A stretch of 34,535 nt of DNA, from the NCBI GenBank assembly GCA_036336715.1, contig JAYZFP010000204.1, positions 1-34,535 of the forward strand, in the 5' to 3' direction. The notes below the pieces were generated by a model. That model did no database searches. It was not told where the DNA came from and saw only the letters and a program-made list of their open reading frames with translations. Position 1 is the first letter of the stretch, and each line of letters opens with the position of its first letter. The DNA is from JABAAE01 sp036336715. GTDB lineage: Bacteria > Planctomycetota > Planctomycetia > Pirellulales > Pirellulaceae. Of this stretch, positions 23,963 to 32,564 are shown piece by piece. The position numbers were made by a program, and so were the translations under genes.

Positions 23963-25405
23963 ATGAACGAACTGGAAGACCTCTCCCTGATGACCACCCG
24001 GCGGCAATTGTTGGGACGCGCCAGTTGCGGAATTGGAAGTCTGGCGCTGGCCTCCCTGCTAAACGGTGACGCTGCAGCGAAAGACCTCAACCAGGGAAAC
24101 GGGAGGACTCATTTTCCTGCAAAAGCCAAGCGGGTGATCTACCTTTTTCAGAGTGGTGCTCCCTCCCAGTTTGAATTGTTGGATTACAAACCGGAGCTTG
24201 AAAAACAGCATGGTAAGGAATTGCCCGCCTCCTTTTTCAGGGGGCAGAGACAGACGGGGATGACCGCCGGGCAGAAAAAACAGGTCTGCAGGTCAATTTA
24301 CCGGTTCGGGAAACATGGTCAGTCGGGAGCGGAGATTTCAGAGAATCTTCCTTATCTCGCCGGGGTGGCCGATGACATCTGCATTGTCCGTTCCATGAAA
24401 ACCGAGGCCATCAATCACGACCCGGCGATTACTTTTTTTCAAACCGGTTTTCAGCAGGCAGGGCGACCGAGTATGGGGGCCTGGGCCAGTTATGGCCTGG
24501 GAAGTGAAAACGAGAACCTGCCCGCTTACGTGGTGATGATTTCCGAGGGAAGCAGCAAACGGGATTCGCAGGCCCTTTACGACCGGCTCTGGGGGAGCGG
24601 TTTTCTTCCATCTTCCCACCAGGGGGTCAAGTTTCGCTCGGGCAGGGATCCTGTTCTTTACCTTTCCAATCCTGGTGGACTGGACGGCCGGGCCCGCAAG
24701 AAGATCATGGACCTGGGAAACGCGCTGAACCGGGAGCACTACCAGTCGATTGGAGATCCTGAAACCATCACTCGTATCCGCCAGGCAGAACTGGCCTACC
24801 GGATGCAGACCTCGGTTCCCGAGTTGATGGACACCTCAGGGGAAACGGAGGAGACCTTCCGGTTGTACGGAGAGTCAGCTCGCCGCCCGGGTACTTACGC
24901 CGCCCATTGTCTGCAGGCTCGCCGGTTGGCGGAGCGGGGTGTCCGCTTTATCCAGCTTTATCATCGTGGTTGGGATCAGCATGGCGATTTGCCAAGGGAC
25001 CTGCCGCTGCAATGTGGCGATATTGACCAGGCGTCGGCCGGTTTGATCACCGATCTCAAGCAGAGGGGGATGCTGGACGAAACCCTGGTGATCTGGGGTG
25101 GCGAATTTGGTCGGACCGTTTACGCCCAGGGGGGACTCAACATGGCCCGTTACGGTAGAGATCATCACCCCCGCTGCTTCAGCCTTTGGATGGCTGGTGG
25201 CGGGATCCGGCCCGGTTTGACCTATGGAAAAACCGATGATTTCTGTTTCGATACGGTGGAAAACCCGATGCACGTTTACGATCTGCACGCCACGATGTTG
25301 CATTGCCTGGGGATGGATCATGAACAACTGACCCACAAGTTCCAGGGACGGCATTACCGTTTGACAGATGTGCATGGAAAGGTGGTCTCCTCCCTATTGA
25401 GCTGA
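23963..25405 (+). CDS. DUF1501 protein (second copy, Tat-exported)
   Basis: A 480-residue partner of the preceding gene. The twin-arginine signal T12-R-R-Q-L-L-G is followed by a hydrophobic stretch (IGSLALASLL). DUF1501 motifs are in order: LFQSGAPSQFELLDYKP, WDQHGDLPRDL, WGGEFGRTV and GRDHHPRCF. The N-terminal motif differs from that of the paralogue at 16521 (SGAPSQFELLD against SGGPSHVDTFD), so the two belong to different subgroups and probably match their own DUF1553 partners. The gap to the upstream gene is 40 bases, without overlap, which suggests looser coupling than in the first pair. The molecular activity is not established. Confidence 0.95.
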   Translation: MNELEDLSLMTTRRQLLGRASCGIGSLALASLLNGDAAAKDLNQGNGRTHFPAKAKRVIYLFQSGAPSQFELLDYKPELEKQHGKELPASFFRGQRQTGMTAGQKKQVCRSIYRFGKHGQSGAEISENLPYLAGVADDICIVRSMKTEAINHDPAITFFQTGFQQAGRPSMGAWASYGLGSENENLPAYVVMISEGSSKRDSQALYDRLWGSGFLPSSHQGVKFRSGRDPVLYLSNPGGLDGRARKKIMDLGNALNREHYQSIGDPETITRIRQAELAYRMQTSVPELMDTSGETEETFRLYGESARRPGTYAAHCLQARRLAERGVRFIQLYHRGWDQHGDLPRDLPLQCGDIDQASAGLITDLKQRGMLDETLVIWGGEFGRTVYAQGGLNMARYGRDHHPRCFSLWMAGGGIRPGLTYGKTDDFCFDTVENPMHVYDLHATMLHCLGMDHEQLTHKFQGRHYRLTDVHGKVVSSLLS

Positions 25406-25528
25406 AAGGGAACTTCAATCAGGTCGCGGCGTGAAATCCGGCTCTGCCGGGAAAGGACCCCTGGGAGCCGGTGCTTTTGAAAAGGCGGACGTCCGTCAGC
25501 AGTCTCGCGTCAGCAAGGAGAATCTCTC

Positions 25529-26392
25529 TTGCCGCCTGTCGGCATTTGGGGTAGCGTCGTCCTATCCCGTTTCCTGCTCTCCGGAAAACTGAACCGCATG
25601 CGAACATTGCCCCATGGTTATTACGATTGTCTAAGGGAAATCCGGCAGACCATCCAATCGGTCGATGGCTGGCTTACCGACAGGGAAATCGAATTCCTGG
25701 CTTTGCTGGCAGCCTGTCCGACCGCCGAAGGTGAGATTTTGGAGATCGGCAGCCATCGTGGAAAGTCGACCATTGCGCTGGCGAGGGCCTCGGCGCTGGT
25801 CGAGTCACCTTCCCCAATTTCGGTGGTCGATCCTTTTCCGGTTTCTGCTGACACGACCCCGGATGAGGTGGGCAGCGATTCGGCCAGGTCACTTTTTGAA
25901 AAAAACCTTCGAGAGGCTGGTGTTGCCGGGCGAATTGAAATCAACCAGATGCTTTCCGGTGAACTGGCTTGCGATTGGGATCGACCACTCCGACTGCTGT
26001 GGATTGATGGCGATCACACCTATGAAGGGGCCAAAATCGACATGCAAGGCTTCACGCCCTTTCTGGTCGACGGTGGCATGATCGCCTGTCACGATATCTT
26101 GAGTCCCTTTGGCTGCACCCGGGCATTTCGGGAGTGTGTTCTGGAAAATCCACATTTTGGAGCGGCTGGATTCTGCGGCTCCATCGGTTGGGCGAAATAC
26201 CACGCAGATCCGGCAGATGCCGAGCGGCATGCCAAAAGGAAGCGGAAACTGGCCAGTAAGCTTTTGCCCCTTTGCATTGACAAAAGCTTTGAATACGTGC
26301 ACGGCCTGGAGCGTCTAAGCTATCGCATCCATCGCTGGTTTGTTCCCCACAGTCGTATTCGTCCCGAAAGGTGGCTGCGACAGGTTGCCTGA
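25529..26392 (+). CDS. Class I SAM-dependent methyltransferase
   Basis: A cytoplasmic enzyme of 287 residues that should move a methyl group from S-adenosylmethionine to an unknown acceptor. Motif I is LEIGSHRGKSTIALA, and the metal/acceptor region is LLWIDGDHTYEGAKIDM followed by GGMIACHDI. This is the arrangement of the Methyltransf_24 (O-methyltransferase-like) group, often linked to sugar or glycan modification. The C-terminal 60 residues are basic. TTG 25529 is supported by AAGGAG eight bases upstream. The alternative ATG 25598 would shorten the protein by 23 residues and has only a weak GGAAAA. The gene follows the DUF1501 gene by 123 bases on the same strand, possibly in the same transcript. 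Confidence 0.88.
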   Translation: MPPVGIWGSVVLSRFLLSGKLNRMRTLPHGYYDCLREIRQTIQSVDGWLTDREIEFLALLAACPTAEGEILEIGSHRGKSTIALARASALVESPSPISVVDPFPVSADTTPDEVGSDSARSLFEKNLREAGVAGRIEINQMLSGELACDWDRPLRLLWIDGDHTYEGAKIDMQGFTPFLVDGGMIACHDILSPFGCTRAFRECVLENPHFGAAGFCGSIGWAKYHADPADAERHAKRKRKLASKLLPLCIDKSFEYVHGLERLSYRIHRWFVPHSRIRPERWLRQVA

Positions 26393-26409
26393 CGCTGGAA
26401 GGGGAATCC

Positions 26410-26437
26410 GGCAGGTATGATCAGGCAGGAATGATCA
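26410..26437 (+). repeat. 14-bp tandem duplication
   Basis: GGCAGGTATGATCA (26410-26423) is followed directly by GGCAGGAATGATCA (26424-26437), one mismatch, just after the methyltransferase stop. No function is apparent. Confidence 0.75.
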
Positions 26438-26497
26438 GGGACTAGGGCATTTTCAACGCAACCTGTTCCCTTTTTCAAAGCGGAACTGGCTGGACGG

Positions 26498-27553
26498 CTA
26501 CTTACCGAGGATCGGGCTTTCGAATCCCTCGAGGTCACTTGGCTTGACCCCTTTTCGGTGGCCACCAAAGCGGAAGGTTACCGGGTTGTAGGGACCGACG
26601 AAATCGACCGGTCCGTCGGGCTTGATCTGGTTGTCCATTCCTAGGCACCAGAGATGGGCATTGATCAGCATTCGGCGAAAACCTTCGTTGAGGATATCCT
26701 CGGATGCCCCATGGGTCGTGGCAAAAACGCGTGAGGCAGCGTTGTCCTTCTGGTAGTGGCGAACCCATGCGACGGGAAGGATTTCCTTCTTGGGGTCCGG
26801 TGGGTCATTGAATTTCATGCCGTTGAGGATTTGCCCCTTGGCGAGGACTGTACAGCCTTCCCGCGGATGAGCGTTGTAGCCTCCGCACTGGGTATGCACA
26901 TCCTTGACACCCCGCAGGATCGGGTGCTCGATCTGGTCTTTTTCCAGGAGCAGACGCGAGCTCTGTTTGTGGTTGCGGCCGTAATGACCCACCCAATGTT
27001 CACCGAGGATTGCTTCGCCAAAACCGGCGTTCCACTGTTTGTCTTCTCCCTTGTAGCCCTCGTTGTATCGAGCGTATTTTCCTTTCAGTCCCTTGAATCC
27101 GTGGGTCGAGGTTCGCAGGCCAATGACGGGTTTTCCTGACTGGATGTAATCATCGATGGCCTGCATTTGATCATCCGGAAAAGCCTGGAAGCGGGTGAAC
27201 AGGACCATCAGATCGGCATCCTTGAGGTCCTCGAGACCGGTGATGTGATTACTGCCCGGTTGGATGGTGCCGTCCTTTGGGTCGGTAGTCACAAAATAAC
27301 TGCACTTGAATCCGTAATGTTTGGCCAGGATTCTTGCGAGTGCCGGCAAGGTTTCTTCCCCACGGTATTCGTGATCACCGGCGATGAAGACGATGTGTTT
27401 TCCCTTTCCCGGTCCCGTCTCACCCTCCCAGACCACCCGGTTGGGATGCTCGGCCCGTTTGGGGTTTTCAGCCCGAATGGGGCTTTCCGTAAACAGGGTG
27501 CCGGGAAACAGGATTCCGCAAAACAGACACAGAAGCGATGGATTCTTGTACAT
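26498..27553 (-). CDS. ThuA-domain protein, exported
   Basis: A 351-residue exported protein with a ThuA (trehalose-utilisation, glutamine-amidotransferase-like) domain. The signal peptide is about residues 1-28 (LLCLFCGILFPGTLF). ThuA-type features follow: IVFIAGDHEYRGEE, ADLMVLFTRFQAFPDDQ, GKPVIGLRTSTHGF, HPILRGVKDV and PVAWVRHY. Planctomycetes carry many ThuA proteins next to sugar-degradation genes, and their reaction is not known; ThuA/ThuB homologues elsewhere act in 3-keto-disaccharide metabolism. The gene is convergent with the methyltransferase and divergent from the DUF4159 gene. The start has no strong ribosome binding site, but ATG 27553 gives a well-placed signal peptide. Confidence 0.92.
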   Translation of the reverse strand: MYKNPSLLCLFCGILFPGTLFTESPIRAENPKRAEHPNRVVWEGETGPGKGKHIVFIAGDHEYRGEETLPALARILAKHYGFKCSYFVTTDPKDGTIQPGSNHITGLEDLKDADLMVLFTRFQAFPDDQMQAIDDYIQSGKPVIGLRTSTHGFKGLKGKYARYNEGYKGEDKQWNAGFGEAILGEHWVGHYGRNHKQSSRLLLEKDQIEHPILRGVKDVHTQCGGYNAHPREGCTVLAKGQILNGMKFNDPPDPKKEILPVAWVRHYQKDNAASRVFATTHGASEDILNEGFRRMLINAHLWCLGMDNQIKPDGPVDFVGPYNPVTFRFGGHRKGVKPSDLEGFESPILGK

Positions 27554-27807
27554 GACCGATTGGAGAAAGCATGGAGGACGGGGAGTGATTGGGAATTCCC
27601 ATTTTAGACCAACACCGGGGGAAAGTGTACGAGTGGAAGGCCTGCCCCTGAGGACGCCTGTTGATCGGGCAGGCTGTCCCCTATGATGGAGAATCTCCCT
27701 TGAAACCAGGGCCAGGATGGGTGCAAATTGTCTTCGCCAGTTGCGGACTCGATGTTGGCCATTTTAAATCCTCCCAGGTATCCGTCCCTCCCCGGAGCAG
27801 AGCCAAG

Positions 27808-28839
27808 ATGTGTCCTCGGAAGAGCAGCAGGTGGAATTTCAATCCGCTCGCCTCCCGGCGAACGCTTTTCCAGGTGCCATTGGTGGGCGGTCTGCTGACG
27901 TCGATGCCCCTGCTGGCTGCTCTGCTGACCGGCGACTGGTCGCCGAGAAGACCCCAGATGACCTTCGCCAAAGGAAAAGGCGGAGTTGAGTCCCGCCCGA
28001 ACCGGGATCCCCTGGCCGGAAGCCAGGAGTTCGATACCCAAACCGGGGAGCCCGGCGTCCCTCGTCAGGGTAACCAGCCAATCAGGACCTGGTGGCGCAA
28101 GAAACGGATGCCCCGCCGTGAAGAATTCCCCAGCTGGAAAACGAGTCAGACTTTCCGGGGGGACCTGTTTACTTTTGTCAGAATCCAGTACGACGCATCG
28201 GGTCCTTTCGGGTGGTGGGATCGCTGGGACAACGATTACCCGGACGGGGACTGGAATTTTTCCTTTCGGCTTCAGCAACTGACATCTCTTCAGGTGGATC
28301 CCGACGGTAAAGTGCTTCGCCTGACCGATCCCGAGATTTTTCGTCATCCGTTTCTCTACATGGCAGGCGTTCAGACAGTCATTTTCAGCCGCGAGGAAAG
28401 GCTGGCTCTCAGGCGTTACCTGCAAAACGGTGGCTTCCTGATGATGGATGATTTCTGGTCGGAGAGCGGCTGGGAAAACGTCAAGAGTGAAATGGACCGG
28501 GTTCTGCCAAAGGGACGTCCACGGGAACTGACCCTCGAGCATCCCATTTTTCATTCGGTGTATGACCTGAAAGAGTTGCCACAGGTCTGCGACCTGAAAA
28601 CCTGGTCCGAAGGTTACCGGTTTGAATTCTGGCATGACGGATTCAGTGCGGACCAGGAACCTCATTTCTGGGCCTATTTCGACGACTCCGGGCGGATGGT
28701 CGCTCTCTGTTGCCACAACAATGACATCGGGGACGGCTGGGAACGGGAAGGTGAAAACCAGGAGTACTTTCGTGAGTTTTCGGAAAAAATGTCCTACCCG
28801 ATGGGAATCAACATCATTACCTATGCCATGACGCATTAA
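27808..28839 (+). CDS. DUF4159 domain protein
   Basis: The DUF4159 domain is clear from about residue 110: FTFVRIQYDASGPFGWW, NDYPDGDWNFSFRLQQLT, DPEIFRHPFLYMAG, a GGFLMMDDFWSE segment, HPIFHSVYDL, and an end typical of the family (MSYPMGINIITYAMTH). The function is unknown; members resemble glutamine-amidotransferase-like folds and are frequent in planctomycetes near MoxR/von-Willebrand gene clusters, which are not present here. ATG 27808 gives 343 residues with GGAG 11 bases upstream and a hydrophobic stretch after RR (VPLVGGLLTSMPLLAALL) that may be a signal anchor. The open frame reaches back to 27661, and a longer start cannot be ruled out. It is divergent from the ThuA gene. Confidence 0.85.
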   Translation: MCPRKSSRWNFNPLASRRTLFQVPLVGGLLTSMPLLAALLTGDWSPRRPQMTFAKGKGGVESRPNRDPLAGSQEFDTQTGEPGVPRQGNQPIRTWWRKKRMPRREEFPSWKTSQTFRGDLFTFVRIQYDASGPFGWWDRWDNDYPDGDWNFSFRLQQLTSLQVDPDGKVLRLTDPEIFRHPFLYMAGVQTVIFSREERLALRRYLQNGGFLMMDDFWSESGWENVKSEMDRVLPKGRPRELTLEHPIFHSVYDLKELPQVCDLKTWSEGYRFEFWHDGFSADQEPHFWAYFDDSGRMVALCCHNNDIGDGWEREGENQEYFREFSEKMSYPMGINIITYAMTH

Positions 28840-29158
28840 AGCCGCCGGTGGTGGAACCTTCTGGCGAATACAAAACGGAATCCATGGGCGGATGTGGTTG
28901 GAGATTTTGACTCCCTGCCCTGGATGCGGCAATTTTCTCTCGATCGGGAGATTTTCTATGGGGGGATGCTCGAGGGCCGTTGGCAACCGGAGTTGCCTGT
29001 TCTGAATTTCCGGTGAAAGTGGTTGGAAAGGATGGAGGATTTACTGGTGGATCGCCTCGATTACCACCCCCCAGGGCGACGCAACGGATTGCTTTTTTCA
29101 AACGGCCGCTTATCTTCCATGCTGATTCCCTGTTTACGGTCCTCCCATGGAACCTACC
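28840..29158. other. Intergenic region before the tandem SASA gene
   Basis: About 320 bases with no supported gene. Small open frames (28980-29162 plus, 28817-29101 minus) are rich in Pro/Arg/Gly, lack ribosome binding sites and match nothing. The promoter of the downstream gene is probably here, but I could not mark it. Confidence 0.5.
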
Positions 29159-30823
29159 ATGAATTCAATTTTTCGAACTGTTTCTTTTCACGGTCTGCTG
29201 AGTGCTGCGGTCCTGGTGTGCCTGGCCATTCGTCCGGCCCCGGCAGAGCAGACTGTCCGCGTTTTCATTTTTGCCGGTCAATCGAATATGGTGGGTTCGG
29301 ATTCCCGGGTTGAAGACATCGGCAATTTCCCGCCGTTTGAGGGACTGGAAAAACCGCAAACCAAAGTCCGCTTTTCCTACTGCCTGGGCAGGGAAAACAA
29401 GACCCGTTCCGATGGCTGGGGCCCCTTGCAGCCGGTCAACAGGATTGTGGGACCAGAGCTCAGTTTCGCTCGCCGGGTAACTGGCCGGATTGCTGATCCG
29501 ATTGCCATCATCAAGTGCGCTGCCGGGGGAACGCATCTCGGTGGGGACTGGAATCCTGAGAAGCCCGAGGGTTTCAAAATGTATCCCCTGGCCATGAAGC
29601 TGATCCAGGACTCGTTGAAGCAGTTGAGTGACGAGGGGATCCGTTACCGCATCGAAGCAGTGATGTGGCACCAGGGGGAGAACGATATGTTCAATGAGCA
29701 ATACATGGCCAATTACGGAAAGAACCTGGAAAAATTTGTTGCCAGGTGGCGGAAGGATCTTCAGTCGCCGAGGCTCCCCTTTTTTATTGGCGAGCTGTGT
29801 ACCAAGACCATATGGGGCATGGACCTGAGGCCCCGGATGTACGCTATCAGCCGGGGACAGAAGTATGTGGCCGGCAAGGATCCCCGGGTTACCTACGTAC
29901 CAACAGCCCAGATCGGTGTGGAAATCGGGGGGGGCGTCGGGCTCCATTATCACTACGGCACCCTGGGGCAGTTGCAGCACGGCGAGAATTACGCCCAGGC
30001 CTACCTAGCAAGCATCGGCGAGGGGAGGCCTGTTTCACGGAAATTGGAAAAATGGCCTTACCAGCCATCGGAAACCGTAAAACTCTTTGTCCTGGCCGGT
30101 CACCGTAACATGGAAGGTGAGCGAGCCTTTGCCAGTCAACTCAAGCAGATGGAACCGGAGCGGCAACTGGCCGCGGATGACTCGACCATCGCTTTCAAGT
30201 ACGACCTGGGTGGCTCCTACCGGGTTTCCGATGGGTGGGAGCCTTTGGGCCTCACCGGTTACTACGAGACCTTTGGGCCGGAATTGAGTTTTGCCCGGCG
30301 GTTCAAGCAGCAGGCCAGATCACCGATTGCCGTTGCCAAATTTACCCACAGCGGATCGCAGATTATCGACTGGACCCCCGAGGGCAGCATGGCCAAAAGT
30401 CGAATGCTGTATTCGAGGTTTACCCGGTTCGTCAGGGAATCCATCGAAGAAATCAGGGCCCGGGGAACCCGGGTGGAATTGGCCGGTATCCTCTACCACG
30501 TGGGGGAAAATGACATGTCTTTTTACCCCTATCGGAAGGAAGCCGCAAAACGGATTGATGCCTTGATCCGGCAAAGCCGTGAGGACCTGCAGTTGCCCGA
30601 ATTGAGATGGTTTGTTTTCCAGCAACCACCTACAGATGATCCGGGCGTCAACCGGATTGATGTGGTCAGCGACATCGCGGCGATTCTGAAAAAAGACCCC
30701 TACGCGATCCATGTCCCGGTCATGGACCTGCCTCCACAGAAAAAAAAGCTGGTTCTCGATACACCCGGAGTGGTGCACCTGGGACGTTCGATGGCCGACG
30801 CGGTGCTCAGCAATTCCGAGTAA
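29159..30823 (+). CDS. Tandem SASA-domain protein (sialate O-acetylesterase type), second domain degenerate
   Basis: An exported protein of 554 residues with two consecutive SASA/SGNH esterase domains, expected to remove acetyl groups from carbohydrates. The signal peptide is about residues 1-29. Domain 1 has the catalytic G40-Q-S-N-M44, HQGEND from H171, and histidines 263-265 near its end. Domain 2 (from about 305) repeats the plan with FGPELSFARRF, HVGEND from H447 and VVH540LG. Its nucleophile motif, however, is G314-H-R-N-M318: Ser is replaced by Arg, so the domain should be catalytically dead. It may serve in carbohydrate binding or dimer-like packing. The start is ATG 29159; an in-frame ATG at 29147 is possible. 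A probable terminator lies at 30919-30959. Confidence 0.9.
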   Translation: MNSIFRTVSFHGLLSAAVLVCLAIRPAPAEQTVRVFIFAGQSNMVGSDSRVEDIGNFPPFEGLEKPQTKVRFSYCLGRENKTRSDGWGPLQPVNRIVGPELSFARRVTGRIADPIAIIKCAAGGTHLGGDWNPEKPEGFKMYPLAMKLIQDSLKQLSDEGIRYRIEAVMWHQGENDMFNEQYMANYGKNLEKFVARWRKDLQSPRLPFFIGELCTKTIWGMDLRPRMYAISRGQKYVAGKDPRVTYVPTAQIGVEIGGGVGLHYHYGTLGQLQHGENYAQAYLASIGEGRPVSRKLEKWPYQPSETVKLFVLAGHRNMEGERAFASQLKQMEPERQLAADDSTIAFKYDLGGSYRVSDGWEPLGLTGYYETFGPELSFARRFKQQARSPIAVAKFTHSGSQIIDWTPEGSMAKSRMLYSRFTRFVRESIEEIRARGTRVELAGILYHVGENDMSFYPYRKEAAKRIDALIRQSREDLQLPELRWFVFQQPPTDDPGVNRIDVVSDIAAILKKDPYAIHVPVMDLPPQKKKLVLDTPGVVHLGRSMADAVLSNSE

Positions 30824-30918
30824 CCGTTTTACCCGAGTGAGCGGAACCACGATCCCGGTCCGGTTTCCATCACAGGGATTCCAGGCAAAAGATCGATCGG
30901 GATCCTGTTCGGAATTTT

Positions 30919-30959
30919 CCGGGCAACCGTGTCAATCAAACTGCCGATGCCCGGTTTTT
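30919..30959 (+). terminator. Probable terminator after the tandem SASA gene
   Basis: CCGGGCA (30919-30925) pairs perfectly with TGCCCGG (30948-30954). TTTTT (30955-30959) follows immediately and abuts the end of the convergent lipoprotein gene. The 22-base loop is long, so strength is uncertain. Confidence 0.4.
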
Positions 30960-31406
30960 CTACTTGCCAAGGACACCAGAAAGTGCATCGACCACCTTGT
31001 CCAGCTGGGTGGTGTTGTCGGGTGAAATCAGCACGATATCGTTGGGGTGAATCGTGTAGTCCTGGTCATAGGGAACCCGCTTCTTTCCTGCATCATAATC
31101 GACCGGCAGATTGTGACGGAATTGTTTTCCGGGGATCATTCGCTTGACCACGATATCCATTTTGCCGAAACGCTTTTTGGCCCCGGTATTGTCCAGCACG
31201 CTCTGCACGGTCATTCCCTCGGTAATTTCGAGGGTCTGGGGCTTGGAGCCTTTCAGCAACACCGTGTAGGAGTTGCCGGTGCCCTTGGGAAGCAGGTTGG
31301 CGTCCTGCGCAGTTTTTTCCGGTTGAAACAGCATGCAGCCGGAGGAGAAGACAAACAATACCGTCAGAACCGTGGTGGAAATAAGCTTCAGTTTTTGCAC
31401 TGTCAT
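30960..31406 (-). CDS. Small lipoprotein, beta-grasp/SLBB-like
   Basis: A predicted lipoprotein of 148 residues: basic N-terminus, hydrophobic core (STTVLTVLFVF) and lipobox S-S-G-C24, after which the Cys would be lipidated. The mature part reads like a single small domain: YTVLLKGSKPQTLEITEGMTVQ, then alternating strands and an ending with DYTIHPNDIVLISPD. That ending resembles SLBB or ubiquitin-like beta-grasp modules of polysaccharide-export lipoproteins. I cannot assign a family firmly. ATG 31406 fits a normal lipoprotein signal; the open frame begins at ATG 31430, eight residues earlier, and neither start has a well-spaced ribosome binding site. It is convergent with the tandem SASA gene. 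Confidence 0.8.
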   Translation of the reverse strand: MTVQKLKLISTTVLTVLFVFSSGCMLFQPEKTAQDANLLPKGTGNSYTVLLKGSKPQTLEITEGMTVQSVLDNTGAKKRFGKMDIVVKRMIPGKQFRHNLPVDYDAGKKRVPYDQDYTIHPNDIVLISPDNTTQLDKVVDALSGVLGK

Positions 31407-31664
31407 TCCTTTTTGTGTGCTGGGATGCATCGTGTCTGCAGTGATTCATGGTTTGCCGAAGCAGGGAACGACCCATTCGTCGAACCCGGGCCAATCTCTT
31501 TTTGCGCGACAAGCATTTCAGTTTTCATGCACTGTTGCAATCCGAATTTGGGGTAAAATAAGCTGGTCCAACATTTTATTGGTCCGTTTCCTGATTCCCG
31601 CTGAAAGCGTGGCAGCCCCGGGAATCAAATTCAGGACGGATGCATCGCTAGCAGAGGGAAGAGT

Positions 31665-32471
31665 TTGAAGAACTGGAAAGGCAAAACGGTTGTGATTGCC
31701 GGAGGTTCGCGGGGCCTTGGCCTGGCACTGGCCCGGGAATTCGGAAATTTGGGAGCCGACCTGATCCTGTTGGCCCGTGGTGACGCCGAGTTGCAGCAGG
31801 TGGCCAAACGGCTGGAAAAGGATGCGATTTCAGTCCGCACCCGTTCCATGGATGCGCTGGACCCTGAATCGGTTGAGCAGGCATTTGCGGCCATTGGCCA
31901 GGATTCGAAAATCGATGTGCTGGTCAATGCGATCGGCAAGTCGACCCGTTCTGATATCGAGAATATGGACCTGGACGAGGCGGAAGCCCTCATGGATCTC
32001 AACTATTTTTCCGCTCTCCGCTGTACGAGGGCCGCGTTGCCGAAGTTACTGGATTCGAGGGGGCACCTGGTGAACATTGGTTCGCTCAGTTCCAAGACCG
32101 CCTGGCCATTCATGACACCCTATTCTGCATCCAAGTTTGCATTGGCTGCCCTGACCCACCAGCTCCGGATCGAGCTGGGAGATCGTTTGCATGCCATGCT
32201 GGTCTGCCCCGGTCCGATCAAAAGAGAAGACGCGGGGCAGCGATATGAGGAAGAGGCGACTGGACTGCCGGATGCAGCCAAGCAACCTGGTGGTGGAGCG
32301 CGGTTAAAGGGGATTTGTCCCGCCCGTCTCTCCAGGTTGATCGTCCGGGGATGTGAAAAAAGGAAAGCGGAATTGGTTGTGCCCTGGAAAGCGAATTTGC
32401 TGTTCATTGCTTCATCCCTGTCCACCCGGTTGGGTGACTGGTTGCTGAAAAAGAGCGGTAAATCGCAATAG
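31665..32471 (+). CDS. Short-chain dehydrogenase/reductase (SDR)
   Basis: A classical NAD(P)-dependent oxidoreductase of 268 residues. It has the Rossmann motif G13-G-S-R-G-L-G19, NAIG in the middle, catalytic S140, and Y153-S-A-S-K157 in TPYSASKFALAALTHQLRIEL, followed by PGPIKRE. Arg16 in the glycine motif suggests a preference for NADP. The last 40 residues end in an amphipathic/hydrophobic stretch (LLFIASSLSTRLGDWLL), as in membrane-associated DHRS7B-like members. The substrate cannot be told. It starts at TTG 31665, well supported by GAGGG six bases upstream and by conservation of the N-terminus. It stands alone between two genes of the minus strand. Confidence 0.92.
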   Translation: MKNWKGKTVVIAGGSRGLGLALAREFGNLGADLILLARGDAELQQVAKRLEKDAISVRTRSMDALDPESVEQAFAAIGQDSKIDVLVNAIGKSTRSDIENMDLDEAEALMDLNYFSALRCTRAALPKLLDSRGHLVNIGSLSSKTAWPFMTPYSASKFALAALTHQLRIELGDRLHAMLVCPGPIKREDAGQRYEEEATGLPDAAKQPGGGARLKGICPARLSRLIVRGCEKRKAELVVPWKANLLFIASSLSTRLGDWLLKKSGKSQ

Positions 32472-32564
32472 TCCCGGCAGCTTGGATCTTCAGGAAATCG
32501 CCACATTTCAGCAGATGAAAAATGGGATGCGACAAGCCGCTCCCTGTTGCGAAGTTCCCCTGCC

